Origin: Anastrepha obliqua
Taxonomy: Eukaryota; Arthropoda; Insecta; Diptera; Tephritidae
Reading direction: 5' to 3'
Length of the DNA: 64,000 bases
Assembly: GCF_027943255.1 (NCBI RefSeq)
Contig: NC_072893.1
Span: forward strand, 65,566,001 to 65,630,000
A program made the translations under genes and the position numbers. The notes beneath the pieces are model-generated. The model was not told the origin of the DNA. It made no database searches and worked only from the letters and a program-made list of their open reading frames with translations. The first letter of the stretch is position 1. Each line of letters starts with the position of its first letter. Below, in pieces: positions 30,378-42,060 of this stretch.

Positions 30378-30510
30378 GTTGATGAAAAATTCATTTTTGA
30401 CATTTGAAAAAAATATTTGTTCAAAAAATTTTTTTGGAAAAAAATTACATATTTTTGTTCAAAACTTTTGGTGAACAATTCGTTTTTGACATTTGAGAAA
30501 AACACCCTTC
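30378..30510 (+). repeat. Imperfect local duplication
   Basis: The segment AATTCATTTTTGACATTTGA at about 30,391 recurs, with one change, at 30,478 (AATTCGTTTTTGACATTTGA). Each copy follows a GTTGATGAAAA or TTGGTGAACA-type lead. This is a tandem unit of about 87 bp. Confidence 0.45.
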
Positions 30511-30689
30511 ATTTTTTCTCCTATTTTTTTACTAATCTTATTTTAATCACCAATCACTTAAACACTAATCCCTGAAAGTTTCATAGTGGGATTATAATTT
30601 TTCCATTTAAATCTAATTCATTTGCACGTAGCCGTGCTTCGATCGAGTTGCAAATGGAGCTCTCATATCTGCATGTTGGTTCAAACAAC

Positions 30690-31012
30690 GGATTTTTGAG
30701 CACGAAAAGATCCAATTAATGGATCACTCACCTTACAGCCCTGATTTGGCATCTAATGATTTCTTTCTGTTCCCGAACATCGAATATAAAATGCGACGTC
30801 TACGTTTTTCAAACGCGCGAAGAGGCTGTTGAAGTCTGTAAAAAGCTTGTTTTTGGAGGTATCCACTTCTGAATGGCAAAAGTGCTTTAAAAATTGGTTC
30901 AAATGAATGCAGAGATGTATTGACTTTTAAGGAGAATATTTTGAAAAACAATAAAGCCATTTTCATTATTATTTTACTGTGTTTTTATTAATGGGTGTAA
31001 CATGTGAAAGGC
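30690..31012 (+). pseudogene. mariner transposase C-terminal fragment
   Basis: Broken plus-strand frames give SPYSPDLASNDFFLFPN-like residues (third catalytic Asp region), FSNAREAVEVCKK, VSTSEWQKCFKNWFK and KENILKNNK. These align with the C-terminus of the transposase at 24,364-25,082 (SEWQKCLDNWFKRMQKC). The N-terminal two thirds are missing. Confidence 0.7.
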
Positions 31013-31024
31013 CTACGAGGGTTG

Positions 31025-31740
31025 CCTTAACTAATCGTAATCGTCGCCAACTTTTTCTTCTTGATTGGTGCGATAACCGCCTAAGCGATTTCGGCCGAGT
31101 TTAACAAAGCGCGCCAGTCGTTTCGTTCTTTTCTTCTTTTTTCTGTTAACCGGCGCCAGTTGGACACACCAAGTCGACCCAAGTTCTTCTGCCCCTGATC
31201 TTTTCCTTTCTCTGCTACCACCAGCTAGTATCGCATCGAATACTTTTAGAGCCTGAGTGTTTGTATTCATTCGGACGACATGACCCAGCCAACGTAGGCG
31301 TTGGATCTTTATTCGCTATGAAATGTCTATATCGTCGTAAAGCTTATTCAGCTCATTGTTCCATTTTCACCAACGTGCAAAGACCAAAAAATGTCCCGCA
31401 TAATCTTCCTCTTAAACACTCCAAGTAACGCTTTATGAGATATTGCCATCGTCCAGGCTTCTGCGCCTTACGTCGAGAGAGGACTTCACTAGTGAATTGC
31501 TTACTTAGTCCAAAATAGTGTTTGTTGGCAAGAAAGATTTCCCGTTAGATTTCAAGGCTGGTTCCTAGATACCCGAAGTCTCTTGTGGCCTCGAAATCAG
31601 AATTGTCAAAAATGAAGTGAGTGCCGATATGCGAGTGCGCCGGCTGCTTATTTGATGACAGGAGGTACTTTGTTTTGTCCTCGCTCATCACCTCGTGCTT
31701 ACTTGGGTTTATCTTATTTTGGGTTTATTAGGCTGATAAA
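31025..31740 (-). mobile_element. LINE relic (RT thumb to C-terminus)
   Basis: The minus strand gives MSEDKTKYLLSSNKQPAHSH, DFEATRDFGYLGTSLEI, FLANKHYFGLSKQ, RIQRLRWLGHVVRMN and a C-terminus with NWRRL and CALLNSAEIA-like residues in shifted frames. These are the conserved last domains of an RTE/CR1-type ORF2. The 3' end (GATTGGTGCGATAACCGCC, read on plus) is a sequence I recall as very common in tephritid genomes, which supports the host assignment. No RT catalytic motif remains. Confidence 0.75.
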
Positions 31741-32139
31741 CTTCTTTGTGTTATAAAAAAAGCCTTTAAATGAGCTACTTGCTTTTCAGATATTTTTATT
31801 GCGCCACCAATGAACCTATTTTGGTCAGATTTCATAAAAAATGTACTTAATATGAAATTAAATATTGAGATATATAAAATTAAAAAATATCAGTCGTATT
31901 ACCTAAATAAATAAATATTAAAAAGGGAACCCTCGAACAACTAATGTAATTCTATGCTAGCCTCATGTGGACTATATAACTCTTAGCTATAAGTAAAAAA
32001 TGAGAAAAACGGATTTTCACATTTAAAAAAAATGTAATTCTTTTCCCAAAAAATATTTTTAAGCATATTTTTTTCCAAAACTTAAAAAAAAAAATTATAA
32101 AAATGTTAGAAAGAACCGAAGGTTTTTGGCCTTTAGGGA

Positions 32140-32287
32140 ACTGCATACAAAAATTTTCAACATCTAATGAATCCTAACAATTTTTTTCAGTTTACTTTTT
32201 CAAGCCGACAATTAAAAGAATTTTTAGGAAAATTTAAGGCTATGTATTCAACACTAATATAATCAATACTTGGATCACTCGCAAGGG
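32140..32287 (-). repeat. Dispersed repeat, inverted arm
   Basis: Read on the minus strand it gives GATCCCTTGCGAGTGATCCA, AGTATTG and later AACATTTAATGAATCC-type sequence matching the arm at 30,093-30,275. The two arms face each other over about 2 kb. Confidence 0.45.
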
Positions 32288-32411
32288 ATCGCTCAATCGC
32301 CAAAAATAAGGAAATGATCTACTTCATGCGTACTTCGAATCCTTATTGCGCGCATCTTTAACGTTTGAAGCATTTTTATTTTTATAAAATTAACTCCGTT
32401 CTTTTCGAATT

Positions 32412-32770
32412 TATTTATTTATTAAGAGGTTAGGGGTAGTCAGAATTTTCAAAAAATGGATTTGTTTTTACATTTTCTTAAAGTAATATATAATATCTTA
32501 AAAATATTGTGTGACAATTTGGAGTGAATCCGACAAATACTTTTCGAGTTATTCAACAATTACCAAAGGGCGCTCGGGCGCTTCGGTAATCGATAGCAAA
32601 ACTTTAAAAGTGTTTTTCTCAAAACTGTGTTTTTTGAACTGCTGATCACTGTAACTTAAAAACCGCTTGGTAGATTTCAATAAAATTTATGCTGCGTTTG
32701 AAAAACATAAAAAACTCGTGCCTGATAGAGAATTTTTTATTTTTTTAAGTGAAACTTCTTAGGCGTCAAT
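32412..32770 (+). repeat. TTAA-associated dispersed repeat, copy 2 (diverged)
   Basis: After TTAA comes GAGGTTAGGGGTAGTCAGAA, then TTTTC and an interior with TTTTTCTCAAAACTGTGTTTT, parallel to the order seen at 4317-4620 and 52,128-52,475. No right terminus was found. Confidence 0.45.
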
Positions 32771-32779
32771 ACACGAGCG

Positions 32780-33230
32780 AGAATGGAGAGTAAAATTTCA
32801 AGGCCATGCAACGTTTTGGGCATTTTCGTTCCGCGAGAGAGAAAAAAAATATAACGTAGAGGAAAAGGAGAGAGGGAGCTATACCTTATATATATCTTAG
32901 ATACACTTTAGGCTATTTTTCCTGAGTTTGTCCTTGTCGTTGCTAATTTCTAGTGATGTAAACTTGTTTGTTGATGCAAACTTGTAAGAAATATATTTTT
33001 GGCGTTATATTTCCTTGGTGCCTACTGTTTGGGGCGTTTTTTGGTCCCAGTTTTTTTGGCGTTTTTGGTTTTGGTGCCTTCTTTTGGGCGCTTATTTCCG
33101 TTTCATGGCTAGTGCTTGTGCGTACTAAAGGGCGGTTAAATTTTAAGGGCCGATTTTAAATGTGAACCACACCTAAAGGTTTGTTTTGCATTTCATTTGA
33201 CATTTTTCAATTTCAGACTAACTCAATTTG
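32780..33230. other. Unassigned sequence
   Basis: It contains a purine-rich stretch (32,830-32,880) and a TTTGGCG-rich stretch (33,000-33,100) encoding a Phe/Gly/Leu-rich 63-codon frame that is probably chance. Confidence 0.4.
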
Positions 33231-33234
33231 AACC

Positions 33235-33970
33235 ATGGAAAGATTTACAATCGAGCACCGCGTTAAAGTTATTCAGGCTTATTATGAAAACTGGCGTTCA
33301 AATCTAAATGCATATCGCGCACTTCGTGATTTTTTCGGTCAGTTTAATCGTCCAAATGTGCGTACAATCGGAAAAATTGTGCAAAAGTGTGAGCAAACCG
33401 GGTCTGTAGGAGATGTGAAAGCACCAGTGCATGCTCGTACTGCAGAAAATATTACTGCTGTTCGCGATGGTGTGGTTGAAGAACCGTCCACCTTAACTTG
33501 TCGTCGTGCCCAACAATTGCACCTCTCACGCTCGTCGTTGATGAACATTATGTATACAGACTTGCATTTACACGCTTACAAGGTGCAATCGACTCATGAA
33601 CTAAAGCCTCTTAACCATTTCAAGCGTCATCAATGGTCAGAATGGTGGCAGGAAATGGCAACAGTGAATGACCAATTTTCGAAGAAAATCATCTTCAGTG
33701 ATGAGGCACATTTTCACCTCAGTGGATTCGTCAATAAGCAGAACTGCCGCATTTGGGCGAATGATAATCCAAGAGTGATTGCCGAAAAACCAATGCACCC
33801 ACAAAGAGTGACTGTTTGGTGCGGTTTATAGGCCGGCGGCATCATTGGGCCGTATTTTTTCCAAAATGAGGCCGGTCAAGCAGTTACTGTGAATAGTGTT
33901 CGCTATCGTGAGATGATAACGAACTTTTTATGGTCCGAATTGGAAGATATGGATGTGGACGATATGTGGT
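33235..33970 (+). pseudogene. Tc1/mariner-superfamily transposase, truncated with one nonsense codon
   Basis: ATG 33,235 opens an intact frame of 198 codons: FTIEHRVKVIQAYYENWRS (helix-turn-helix), RPNVRTIGKIVQKCEQTGSV, CRRAQQLHLSRSSLMNIMYT (second helix-turn-helix), KIIFSDEAHFHLSG (first Asp), NKQNCRIWA and PQRVTVWCGL. TAG at 33,829-33,831 interrupts it, then the same frame continues AGGIIGPYFFQNEAGQAVTV and LWSELEDMDVDDMWFQ up to 33,970. There it stops matching, just before the expected second Asp. The C-terminal third and both inverted repeats are missing. It is the best-preserved N-terminal half of this transposase type in the window. Confidence 0.85.
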
Positions 33971-33974
33971 TTCA

Positions 33975-35384
33975 ACTCTACTTCGTCATTTTGCAACTGG
34001 TGCAATTCTACTCACTCTCGAACTAATATGATTGCTTCCACCGAACACTCGTTCAAGAACTAGAGTGTTTGTTGAGTAGTCTGGTTTTTCATTGTAGCAA
34101 CACACAGCATATAGCACCACACATACACTTACACACATACTGATACAAGCATACTGCATACCAGATGAGAAATGCATCTTTTGCTTTTCTTTGACATTTC
34201 GCCTTAAGACAAGTGGCAATAAAAGTTGCAGTGCAAATGAAAGCTTATACTCGTACATACATGCATATGTACATACACTTTTGGCCTTTACAAATATGTA
34301 GAAGAGTGTTTCTGAACTGATTTTATTTGCTTACAAGCTTCTCCCCTGACATACGCTGTTCATGATATAATACAGTGGGATATTCTAGTTTGTCTGTATG
34401 GATGTGAATTTTTTGCTTCTTCTTCCTTATTATTTAATCTGTAAACTATTTATGATTTTATTAGCTTTGTTGTTGTTCTATGACTAGAATACTCAGGACC
34501 AGCATTGTTTTGCACTTGCTTCGGTTTAAATTGCATAAGAAAATATATGCACCCAATGAGGCTTTCGAACTGGCCAATATTTTTGATTGCCGGTGTTTCA
34601 GAATTTCGAGTTTAGCCAAAAATAGTTGAAGCTATGGATTTAAAGAGCTAATTAGAGACAAGAACATTAATGCACCTTAAGTTGTAATGAACGGTCAAGC
34701 GTTTTAATGAAGGATTTCGTATTTAGGCAAAACACGCGCTAGGTTTTTGCCTCCTTCAGTTCATTCTAAGCTACTTTGCTGAAGCAACAGCTTGAGAAGT
34801 TGAAGTTGGAAGCGGTATATTTTAACTCCATTATCAAAACTGCAGTCGTACAAATAAATCGACAAACATTAAATGAATAACCATCGAAAGCTGGGAGATG
34901 TGATGCGTGCTTTATAAATTAACTCACATCACTCAAAGGTAGTCTCAGTGGCCTTGACTTTGTGCAACATAAGAGCAGAGCTGACACTCAACTAAGAACC
35001 CTGGCTCATTTTAGAAAAGATTTGTGGTTAAAACTCGAATGCTTATGAGCGGGTATCAGAATAATAGGCAACATTTTTATTTTAAACAAATTTGAATATC
35101 CGATTTTGTTTTTCTATTCTCAAATTGGTAGATACTCAGGAGACTGTGTGCATTAGCATGGAGCTGCAGGTAAATATTTTGTGTGTGTCATTGTAAGTGG
35201 CACAAATGTCATTGTAAATTACAAATGGCAGCCATGAATTTTACCCATTATTTGCTGAAATTGTTGAACGAGGCCATTCACAGGAAGCTTCCCACAATCA
35301 CTGGAGCCATAAAGTATTCTTTTATATTGAGTGTTTTTTTAGCTGCATGAGATCTATTGACTGACTGTGTTGACATTTCTGTTT
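33975..35384. other. Unassigned sequence
   Basis: No ORF above 90 codons, no terminal repeats. 34,318-34,366 (TTTGCTTACAAGCTTCTCCC, CTGAC) faintly resembles the anonymous repeat at 4885-4920. Confidence 0.4.
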
Positions 35385-35745
35385 AGTAAGTTTTGACATG
35401 TCATCGTGACCCATTTAACGCCAGAAAAACGCTTCCAAAATGTGGAAATTTATTTTTAAAAGAGCGAAGTGTTGAGGAAGATGCCAAAATGTCAATTCGT
35501 CGGCGGCTTTCTCAACATGTTGCCCATTGCCTTTCGACTACGCGGAAAATTTTGCGTGAGGATCTTGGCTTACGAATAGAACCCAAATGATCCTCGTTTA
35601 CACCTGCTGATTTCTCTCTTTTTTCTGCTGATTGGGCTCATTTATATTTATTGAAAAAAAAAAGTAAAAAATTGGACTGATCGAATGGACCATATAACTG
35701 GTGGACATATGGCTGATATCATATTCAAAAAATAAATGTAATCAA
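35385..35745 (+). pseudogene. Tc1/mariner-superfamily transposase, short deletion relic
   Basis: Shifted plus-strand frames read HLTPEKRFQNVEIYF-like residues, MSIRRRLSQHVAHCLSTTRK with ILREDLGL (second helix-turn-helix), then FTPADFSLF and finally GGHMADIIFKK. The last motif is the typical C-terminal end of the same transposase type as at 38,729. Only the ends of the protein remain; the catalytic centre is deleted. Confidence 0.6.
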
Positions 35746-36229
35746 ATTATTTACCAGATTATAATAAAAAAAATCATCATCGAAGTGATAATTTTATTTT
35801 AGTAGATAATGTTTTTTTTTTACTGGGGTGTTGTGGAAGAGCCTTATGAAACTAGGACGAACAAAATATTTCATTGATATTTATTCGTTTAATAAATAAA
35901 TGATGAACGTAGTTTAGTTCTATTGGGATTGGTTCCTTCGCCGTTCAACCTCGGATTGGTATATTGTGCTTACCCACAAACCCTCAATTGAAGTCTTCTC
36001 ATGAATGTGAGCAGTAAGAAGCGTGGATACTCCACTGTTATCAAGTAAACTTTGTCTTAGATCGGCATCTCTTCAAGTAGCTAAGGGCCAGACTGCAGAT
36101 TTTTTTCTCTTTCGGTAAAATGCGACATTACTATCTTAAAAAAATAATTCTATGAATAGGAAGTGGATCACTGCTCAATGATCCGGTATTCATTCGAAAT
36201 TTTCAGGATTTAAGTGTGGGAATTTGACA
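35746..36229. other. Unassigned sequence
   Basis: AT-rich, nothing recognised. Confidence 0.4.
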
Positions 36230-37010
36230 ATAAAACAAATTAAGAACCGTGCAAAGATTTATCATCGACCTTCTCAATAATCTTTTTCTAATATGTAAAG
36301 AAATAGTGCAGAGAATAGCCCCAATGTTGCCCTCATGAGTGGAATTACCTTCAGTAGTCCTCTTTCATTGGCCTCCCAGTAAGAGGCCATGATGAGATTC
36401 CAAAAAACCTTGCTGAGAAAAAACCGGCGCAGATAACGAAAAAACGATCATATTGACCTGAGTCGCGATGTGAACACCCCCGCATTTAGGGGATGGCTTT
36501 GTTTGCGGACCTTGTGGTCATGACCACATCGGAATAAACGAGGATCCAAACTTCTGGGAAAATATTTTATAAGCAGACAAAAAAAAAAAAAAATTGAAGT
36601 ATTTGGTGTAAAAAGGCTCCAGAAATATGGCGAGAAAATAATAACGCTTTTCTCGATAAGTTTGTTCGGTTATGGTTTACGGCTGTATGGCAGCGAGTGG
36701 AGTTGGGAGCCTTGTTTTCACTGAGTCAAAAACGAATAAAATTGATTATGACTATTTTTGGACTATTTTGATAGATAACGGTACTTTTAGTGTTCAGAAA
36801 TTGGGACTGTCAGGAAACTTAATTTTTCAGCAGGAAAGCGATCCGAAGCATACATCCAAAATTGCTAGAGAGTCGCTAATATACCTAATTTCAAAGGTTT
36901 TTGATAATCCACCGAAGTCCCCGATTCTTAATTTTATCGAGCATCTATGAGAGCACCTTGATAGAAAATCACACAGAGGACCTAGAAAGGGCTTTAACTA
37001 AAAAATATAA
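36230..37010 (+). pseudogene. Tc1-like transposase relic
   Basis: Degraded frames give FWENIL, KIEVFGVKRLQK and then an open stretch VMVYGCMAASGVGSLVF, IDYDYFWTILIDN, LIFQQESDPKHTSKIARESL, PPKSPILNFIEHL. The order VMVWGCM - QQDxDPKHT - PPQSPDLNPIE is characteristic of Tc1-type (DD34E) transposases. The second Asp position is Glu (QQE), the usual Asp of the SPDLNP motif is Ile, and TGA replaces the Trp after EHL. The last catalytic Glu is kept. Non-functional. Confidence 0.75.
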
Positions 37011-37049
37011 ATATCTAATATAAATACCTTCAACTGTCCAAGTCAAAGT

Positions 37050-37730
37050 ATCTTCCAGGGACAGTTAACGTATTCCAGACAGAGTTACTAACAATCAGGA
37101 AAACCTGCCATGCCATCTCCGACATCACACAAGCTGAAGCCAAGACATCTATCAGAAAGCGGCAAATTCAATCATCATAACTGGCAAACTTGTACTGCAG
37201 TGCTTAGAGGAGCTTAGCCCGCTCAACCAATGGCTTGATATCAATCTAGTATGGGTTCCAGGCCATAAAAACATCGAGAGGAGCGAGAAGGTACATGAGC
37301 TTGCTAGCTAAGAATCCTCCTTAGGGTCTACCGAAACGAAAGCCTTTAGCCAAATTACAACAATATTAAAACTTTGCATGTAGACGAAGGAAAACCAAGA
37401 GGAAATGGTCTATAACTCATCAAAGACCAAACAACTACTTTGGTATGGTAGACCGAACATAAAGCATCAAGACTAATTGGGGTTCTCAAAAGACACTGCA
37501 TGGTAGGGGAGTAAGGGGCGTAGTTAAGCATACCACACAACAATGTATGCCATCGTTGTGTACCATAGAAGTGGGGATAAGGAAACTCCTTTTCACTATC
37601 TTTGTAATGGTTCGGGCTTGTCAAGAACTAGATCAAGAGATTTCCTCAACAGGAAGATTCAAGATTACGATTTAGAATTTTCTAGAATTCATAGCGGAGT
37701 ACCCATATGTAGATAAGTGAAATGGTTGAA
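37050..37730 (+). mobile_element. LINE 3' fragment: RNase H and C-terminal region
   Basis: Plus-strand pieces read SIITGKLVLQCLEELSPLNQ, INLVWVPGHKNIERSEKVHE (the last RNase H motif, where Glu/Asp residues are partly changed), then TPFHYLCNGSGLSRTRSRDF and LNRKIQDY. This is the RNase H end plus C-terminal domain of an I/LOA-type ORF2. Stops are frequent. It abuts the minus-strand LINE starting at 37,760. Confidence 0.7.
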
Positions 37731-38614
37731 GTACCAGTCTGGCACTCCCCAAGTATCATTGAAGTACCGTTTCGATACCATTATGAGACCTTAAACGGGC
37801 AGATATTTACAGACAACCAGAGCTTTTCATATAATGGAGAAGGTCGATGGGGCTTAGGCTGGGGCACTACCCTAGGATGTTGAAAAAAAGAGCACCCAGC
37901 GACTTTAACCGTCTAGTTGCCAAGCCCGGACATTTACAGAGAAAGTGCTCAACAGTTTCTTCTCTAAAAGGACCTCACAGCTTCTGGAAAGATGATTAAA
38001 TGGTAAACCTAGTTTTTCTGCGTATGTGCCGATCATCCAATTAGCGATAAACACAGCTACGAGTTTGGGAATGGAATGGCGTGGAGATCCCAGGGCTGTC
38101 TCTGTCTTTCGGCTATTGTACTGGGACTAAGGAGTTTTCGAGGAGAAATGGAGCTCCATCTGCTCTGCGCTTTTACGATAAATAAATTGTGTAATTCTCC
38201 TTTAACAACAATCAGGAGGTTACCGATGACCGAGAAATGTTACCTGCGCACTTAAGAGATTTGATCTCTTCCTTACTGGAGTTGATCAAAAGACTTTTGG
38301 CTGAAAACCATGCTCCGACTCCCGATTCCATCTTGGAGCCGTTAGTGAAGATAGAGGTACCAGCACCGCAGCAGATTTATCCCTCATTTTAAGCGTGCCC
38401 CCCGAAAGATTGCCCGGGCACGGCCCCCAAACTCTAGTTTGCAGATAGAAAGATCCGTACGAAGTTCAGATAAATGCTATGTTAATTGCCTAAAAATACT
38501 ACCACGCCCCTTGAGAGGTTGCCTCCAGAAACTAACTTCTTTTAACCCGATTGCACATTGAGCAGCGGTGGAAATAACGTGAAAGACGATGAGACACCAC
38601 TATGTCAAGTTCTA

Positions 38615-39852
38615 CAGGGTGTGCCATTTTTTATGTCGAGATTTAAACGCTGAATAACTTTGTCATTTACCAACCGATCGTCTTCAGCATACATGTTTTC
38701 GATACGTTAATTCGGTAGAATTTCAACCATGGATCGCTTGACACCAAAACAACGCGCTGAAATAGTGACGCTATACATCAAAAATAGTCGTTTTATTGTT
38801 CTAACTCAACGCGCATATCGCAAAAAGTATCGCGGCAAACGGGCACCGTCTGACGGTACTATTCGTCGTTTTTGAGCACGGGACAGTAGGAGATCGTCAA
38901 CATGCCGCTCATCAACGACCAAGATGTTCCAATGAATTGTTGTAGCAGTGAGGGAGAGCGTTGCCCAGGAGCCAACAGTGTCGTATCGTCGTCGCGCTCA
39001 GCATTTTGGCGTCAGTGAAACCACAATGCGGCGCATTTTAAAGAATGATTTAATGTTGTTTTCTGTATAAAGTGCAATTGACATAAAGAATATTGCCGAC
39101 AGACCGTCGTTCGAATGGTTGACACTGAACCCAATTTTTGGAAGCAAATTTTAAAGCCTGACGAGGCAAATTTTAACCTCTCTAGCAGGATGAGTAAGCA
39201 AAATTGCCGCATTTGGGGAACTGAGAATCCACACGAGATCCACGAAACGCCATTGCATGACCGGAAAGTAACTGCTTATTCCGGCATTTGCGCCAAAACC
39301 ATTATTGGGCCATATTTTTACCGAAAAAATTAAACGGTCGATGGAAACCAATATCGATGGATGTTGGCTCATTATGTCCGCCTGCAAATGCGTGAGAAAG
39401 GTTTAGAGGGTTTCAACAAGACGCTGCGCCATGCCACATTGCGAATGCAACAATTGAATTTCTGCAATTCCCGGGACGTCTAGTGTCAAAAAGAGGCGAC
39501 ATGGACTGGCCCCCCAGATCACCTGACTTAACCCCCTGGACTTTTTTTTGTGGGGTTGTCTGAAAAGTAAGGTTTACAATAAGACTATTGACCAGCTTAA
39601 GGCAAACATTCGTGCCGCAATCGACGCTATAAACCCCGAAATGCTTGACAAGGAGATGACAAATGCAGAAAAAAGATCGTAGTTTGTGATTGCTAATAGA
39701 GGTGGCTACTTGATTGATATTGTATTAAAAAAATTGTTTTAATAAATTGTGAATAATCAAACCAAATAAAAATATCTCACTTATACAAATCAGTTGTTTT
39801 TTTTCAAAGTTGTTCAATGTTTTCATATCGACTTAAAAGATGGTGCATTCTG
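38615..39852 (+). mobile_element. Full-length mariner-like element inserted in a LINE
   Basis: The left end CAGGGTGTGCCATTTTTTAT and the inverted right end (CAGAATGCACCATCTTTTAA) are diverged inverted repeats, flanked by TA at 38,613-38,614 and 39,853-39,854. Length is 1,238 bp. Confidence 0.78.
38729..39760 (+). pseudogene. Transposase of the 38,615 element, heavily disrupted
   Basis: ATG 38,729 gives MDRLTPKQRAEIVTLYIKNS and TIRRF, then TGA. Further pieces are VRESVAQEPTVSYRRRAQHF and GVSETTMRRILKNDL (helix-turn-helix), DEANFNLSSRMSKQNCRIWG (first Asp; 39,115-39,333), TIIGPYFYRK, then LDFFLWGCLKSKVYN and RGGYLIDIVLKK. It belongs to the same general type as 33,235 and 35,385, whose NKQNCRIW and GGxxxDIIxKK signatures it shares. 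At least six stops or frameshifts. Confidence 0.75.
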
Positions 39853-40135
39853 TACATGCTCCGGTGATGGCAGTCATTTGTACTGTCCCCAGCTTTAAGA
39901 TATTATAGCCCTTCCGAAGAGCTTCCCACCACACCAGGCTTCCGTTCATTAATTGGTAGAGCCCCTGAGTTCTACTTTCAGAGAACGGCCTGTGGCTTGA
40001 GTCTTCGTTTTTTGCCGAATATAGATTTGCAGGAGTAAAAAGCTATGCTGGTTCTTGACCTGATTTTTAATATGTAGCGTCCAATGCAGTCTGGAGTTTT
40101 TCGTCCTCCAGAGATTTTTCCACAGATTTTTCCCT

Positions 40136-42060
40136 CCCACCTTATGTTAGGTTGTTTCCGCGGATTTCCCTTCAGGTAAGTATAATATAAACAAGAATTT
40201 GGTGTTTTTTTCATATTCGTTTTTTTGTTTTTAGATTTCAGTCGGTAAGTTTTTTAACAAGTTCAATAGCCTAAGTAGAATACATTTTTAGGGAAACCTA
40301 AATAAGCAGATAATCATTTCGCGGTTGCCCGGCGGATGACTCATTTAAAACACATGTGTTCACCAATAAATTCTGTATATGTTTTTTATGTACCTTAATT
40401 TTAATTCAAAATTAACCTTTCAATTTTTATGCGCTAATAAACATACTTTCTGTCTCATTGCTCTCGTTTTGTACAACCAATTTAGACTTTCTTAAATCGC
40501 ATTCGCATGCCAGCTATAGCAAAATACCATTTCAGCTTCAACTAATTAACAACGCAATCTTTTATCTGTGAATTAATTCATTCACGCGCGCATTAATGTC
40601 TCCGGGGAGCAAATAAATTCGTGCCACGACCAGCAAGCATCCACACAAGTGTACATAAATACCTACACACGCATCTACCCTTGGTATGCCACATAGTACA
40701 TACACACACACACACACATACATACTTGTATACAGTTTATACCTTAAATATGTCGTAAATTCAGGAGGCAATTTGTAAATTTTACTAACATACCCAAAGC
40801 TGCAACACTCTCAGCAAAATTGTCGCCAAATGGAATTTGGAACGACTCGAGCCTGTGTTGTATTTATGAAATTACAAATCGGATAGTGTATGCGAATGGT
40901 ATAACCAAGTGAGGAGGTGGTGGAGAATGGTGGAAGAAGCTAACAATAAATAGCGGCGCTGAGTTTTACTTGCCGGCTTGGCATGTGCGCATGTGTGTGT
41001 GCATCGGTGGGTGGTGGAGTGAATCTTAAATAAGTGCGCAAATGAACACTTAACACCTGTAATGCCCCGCAGCAGCAGGACAATTTAATGACCGCAGAAA
41101 AAGAGAAACAGAGGAGGCAACTAGGCAAAGCAGCGACTACAAATTGTTGAGCTGGCCACCTATGTTAGTTGCCTGCCCATTGTAAAACTCTGGACTGGTG
41201 AATAGTTCGTTGCTTTACCGCCTGCTATACCTGAGCTATGATGACGTTATAATGTAATTACAGTAACAACAATTAAATTTTAGCCAAACATTATCAAATG
41301 AATTTGTTGGATTGTGCGTTTACTAGAGATAAGCGAGTAAAAAAGTATTTGATACTGAGTTCGCTTATCCCGATTCCGCTTAGAATTTTGAAAGTTGATT
41401 TTTGATGGGCTTTTAACTCATACTTACTCTAACCATTATTAGTTTGCACCTCTCCGATTTCTTTTTATATACACACGGTTGAAAAATTATAATTTTTACT
41501 ATTACTATTTGTAAAAATATAGTTTATACTACAACAAAAACCATATAGCGAAAATTTTCAAACTTCAAACTTAGGAAAATGCAACTAGACTGCTGCTGAG
41601 CTGTTCACAGCACGAAAACAAAACAATAGCATAACGAATTGATGAACATCGAACAGCCTTTGCTGTTATACTGGAACTTTTCAAACATAGTAACTAACAT
41701 CAGCAATGAAGACTTTATTGATAATAACTTTTGCTGACTGGTGATATTTTTGGTTTGCTAAGAAGTTGAAAAGCAGAGCTCGTTCTCTCTCCCTCTCTCT
41801 CTCTCTCTCTCGATGAACGAAAACGGGACTCTGCAGTGCTGTTGTCATGTTCTTCCTTTCACAAGATTCAGACACATGAGCAATATGGAAGAAAGATGAG
41901 GAGGTGCTAAACTCAATGGAAAAATTTATTGTATAAAGGACTGATCGAGTTTTATAGGTAATAAACAGGACTGTAGCAGAGATTTTAAGATGCTAAATTG
42001 AGGACTGAGCTACTTTTGTCACTGAGATAGTGTACTAATAATAATTGAAGTAATTAAGAT
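40136..42060. other. Unassigned sequence with microsatellites
   Basis: No recognisable gene. An (AC)n/(CATA)n run lies at 40,698-40,726 and a (CT)n run at 41,773-41,811. A hairpin with GATAAGCGA / TCGCTTATC arms spans 41,329-41,371. The 60-80-codon frames over these runs are simple-repeat artefacts. Confidence 0.5.

Larger units (their letters stand above)
37760..40135 (-). mobile_element. LINE relic interrupted by a mariner
   Basis: Read on the minus strand, 40,135-39,853 encodes an RT thumb (LHWTLHIKNQVK, IAFYSCKSIFGKKRRLKPQA, GSLVWWEALRKGYN, MTAITGA). The same ORF resumes beyond the mariner at 38,614 with LDIVV, AAQCAIGLKEVSFWRQP, then an RNase H start (FTNGSKMESGVGAWF, catalytic Asp changed to Asn) and a C-terminal ETVEHF-like and CKCPGL-like stretch. 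The two parts line up with the corresponding part of LINE A ORF2. Many stops and shifts: an old copy. The 3' UTR-like end lies near 37,760. Confidence 0.7.

Noticed and set aside
33000..33160. Phe/Gly/Leu-rich 63-codon frame as a membrane peptide
   Set aside because: It comes from an imperfect GGCGTTTTTTGG-type low-complexity stretch and has no upstream start context or homology.
40562..41128. Cys/Val-rich and His-rich ORFs around 40.6-41.1 kb
   Set aside because: They translate (AC)n and (GT)n microsatellite DNA; the residues reflect the repeat, not a protein.
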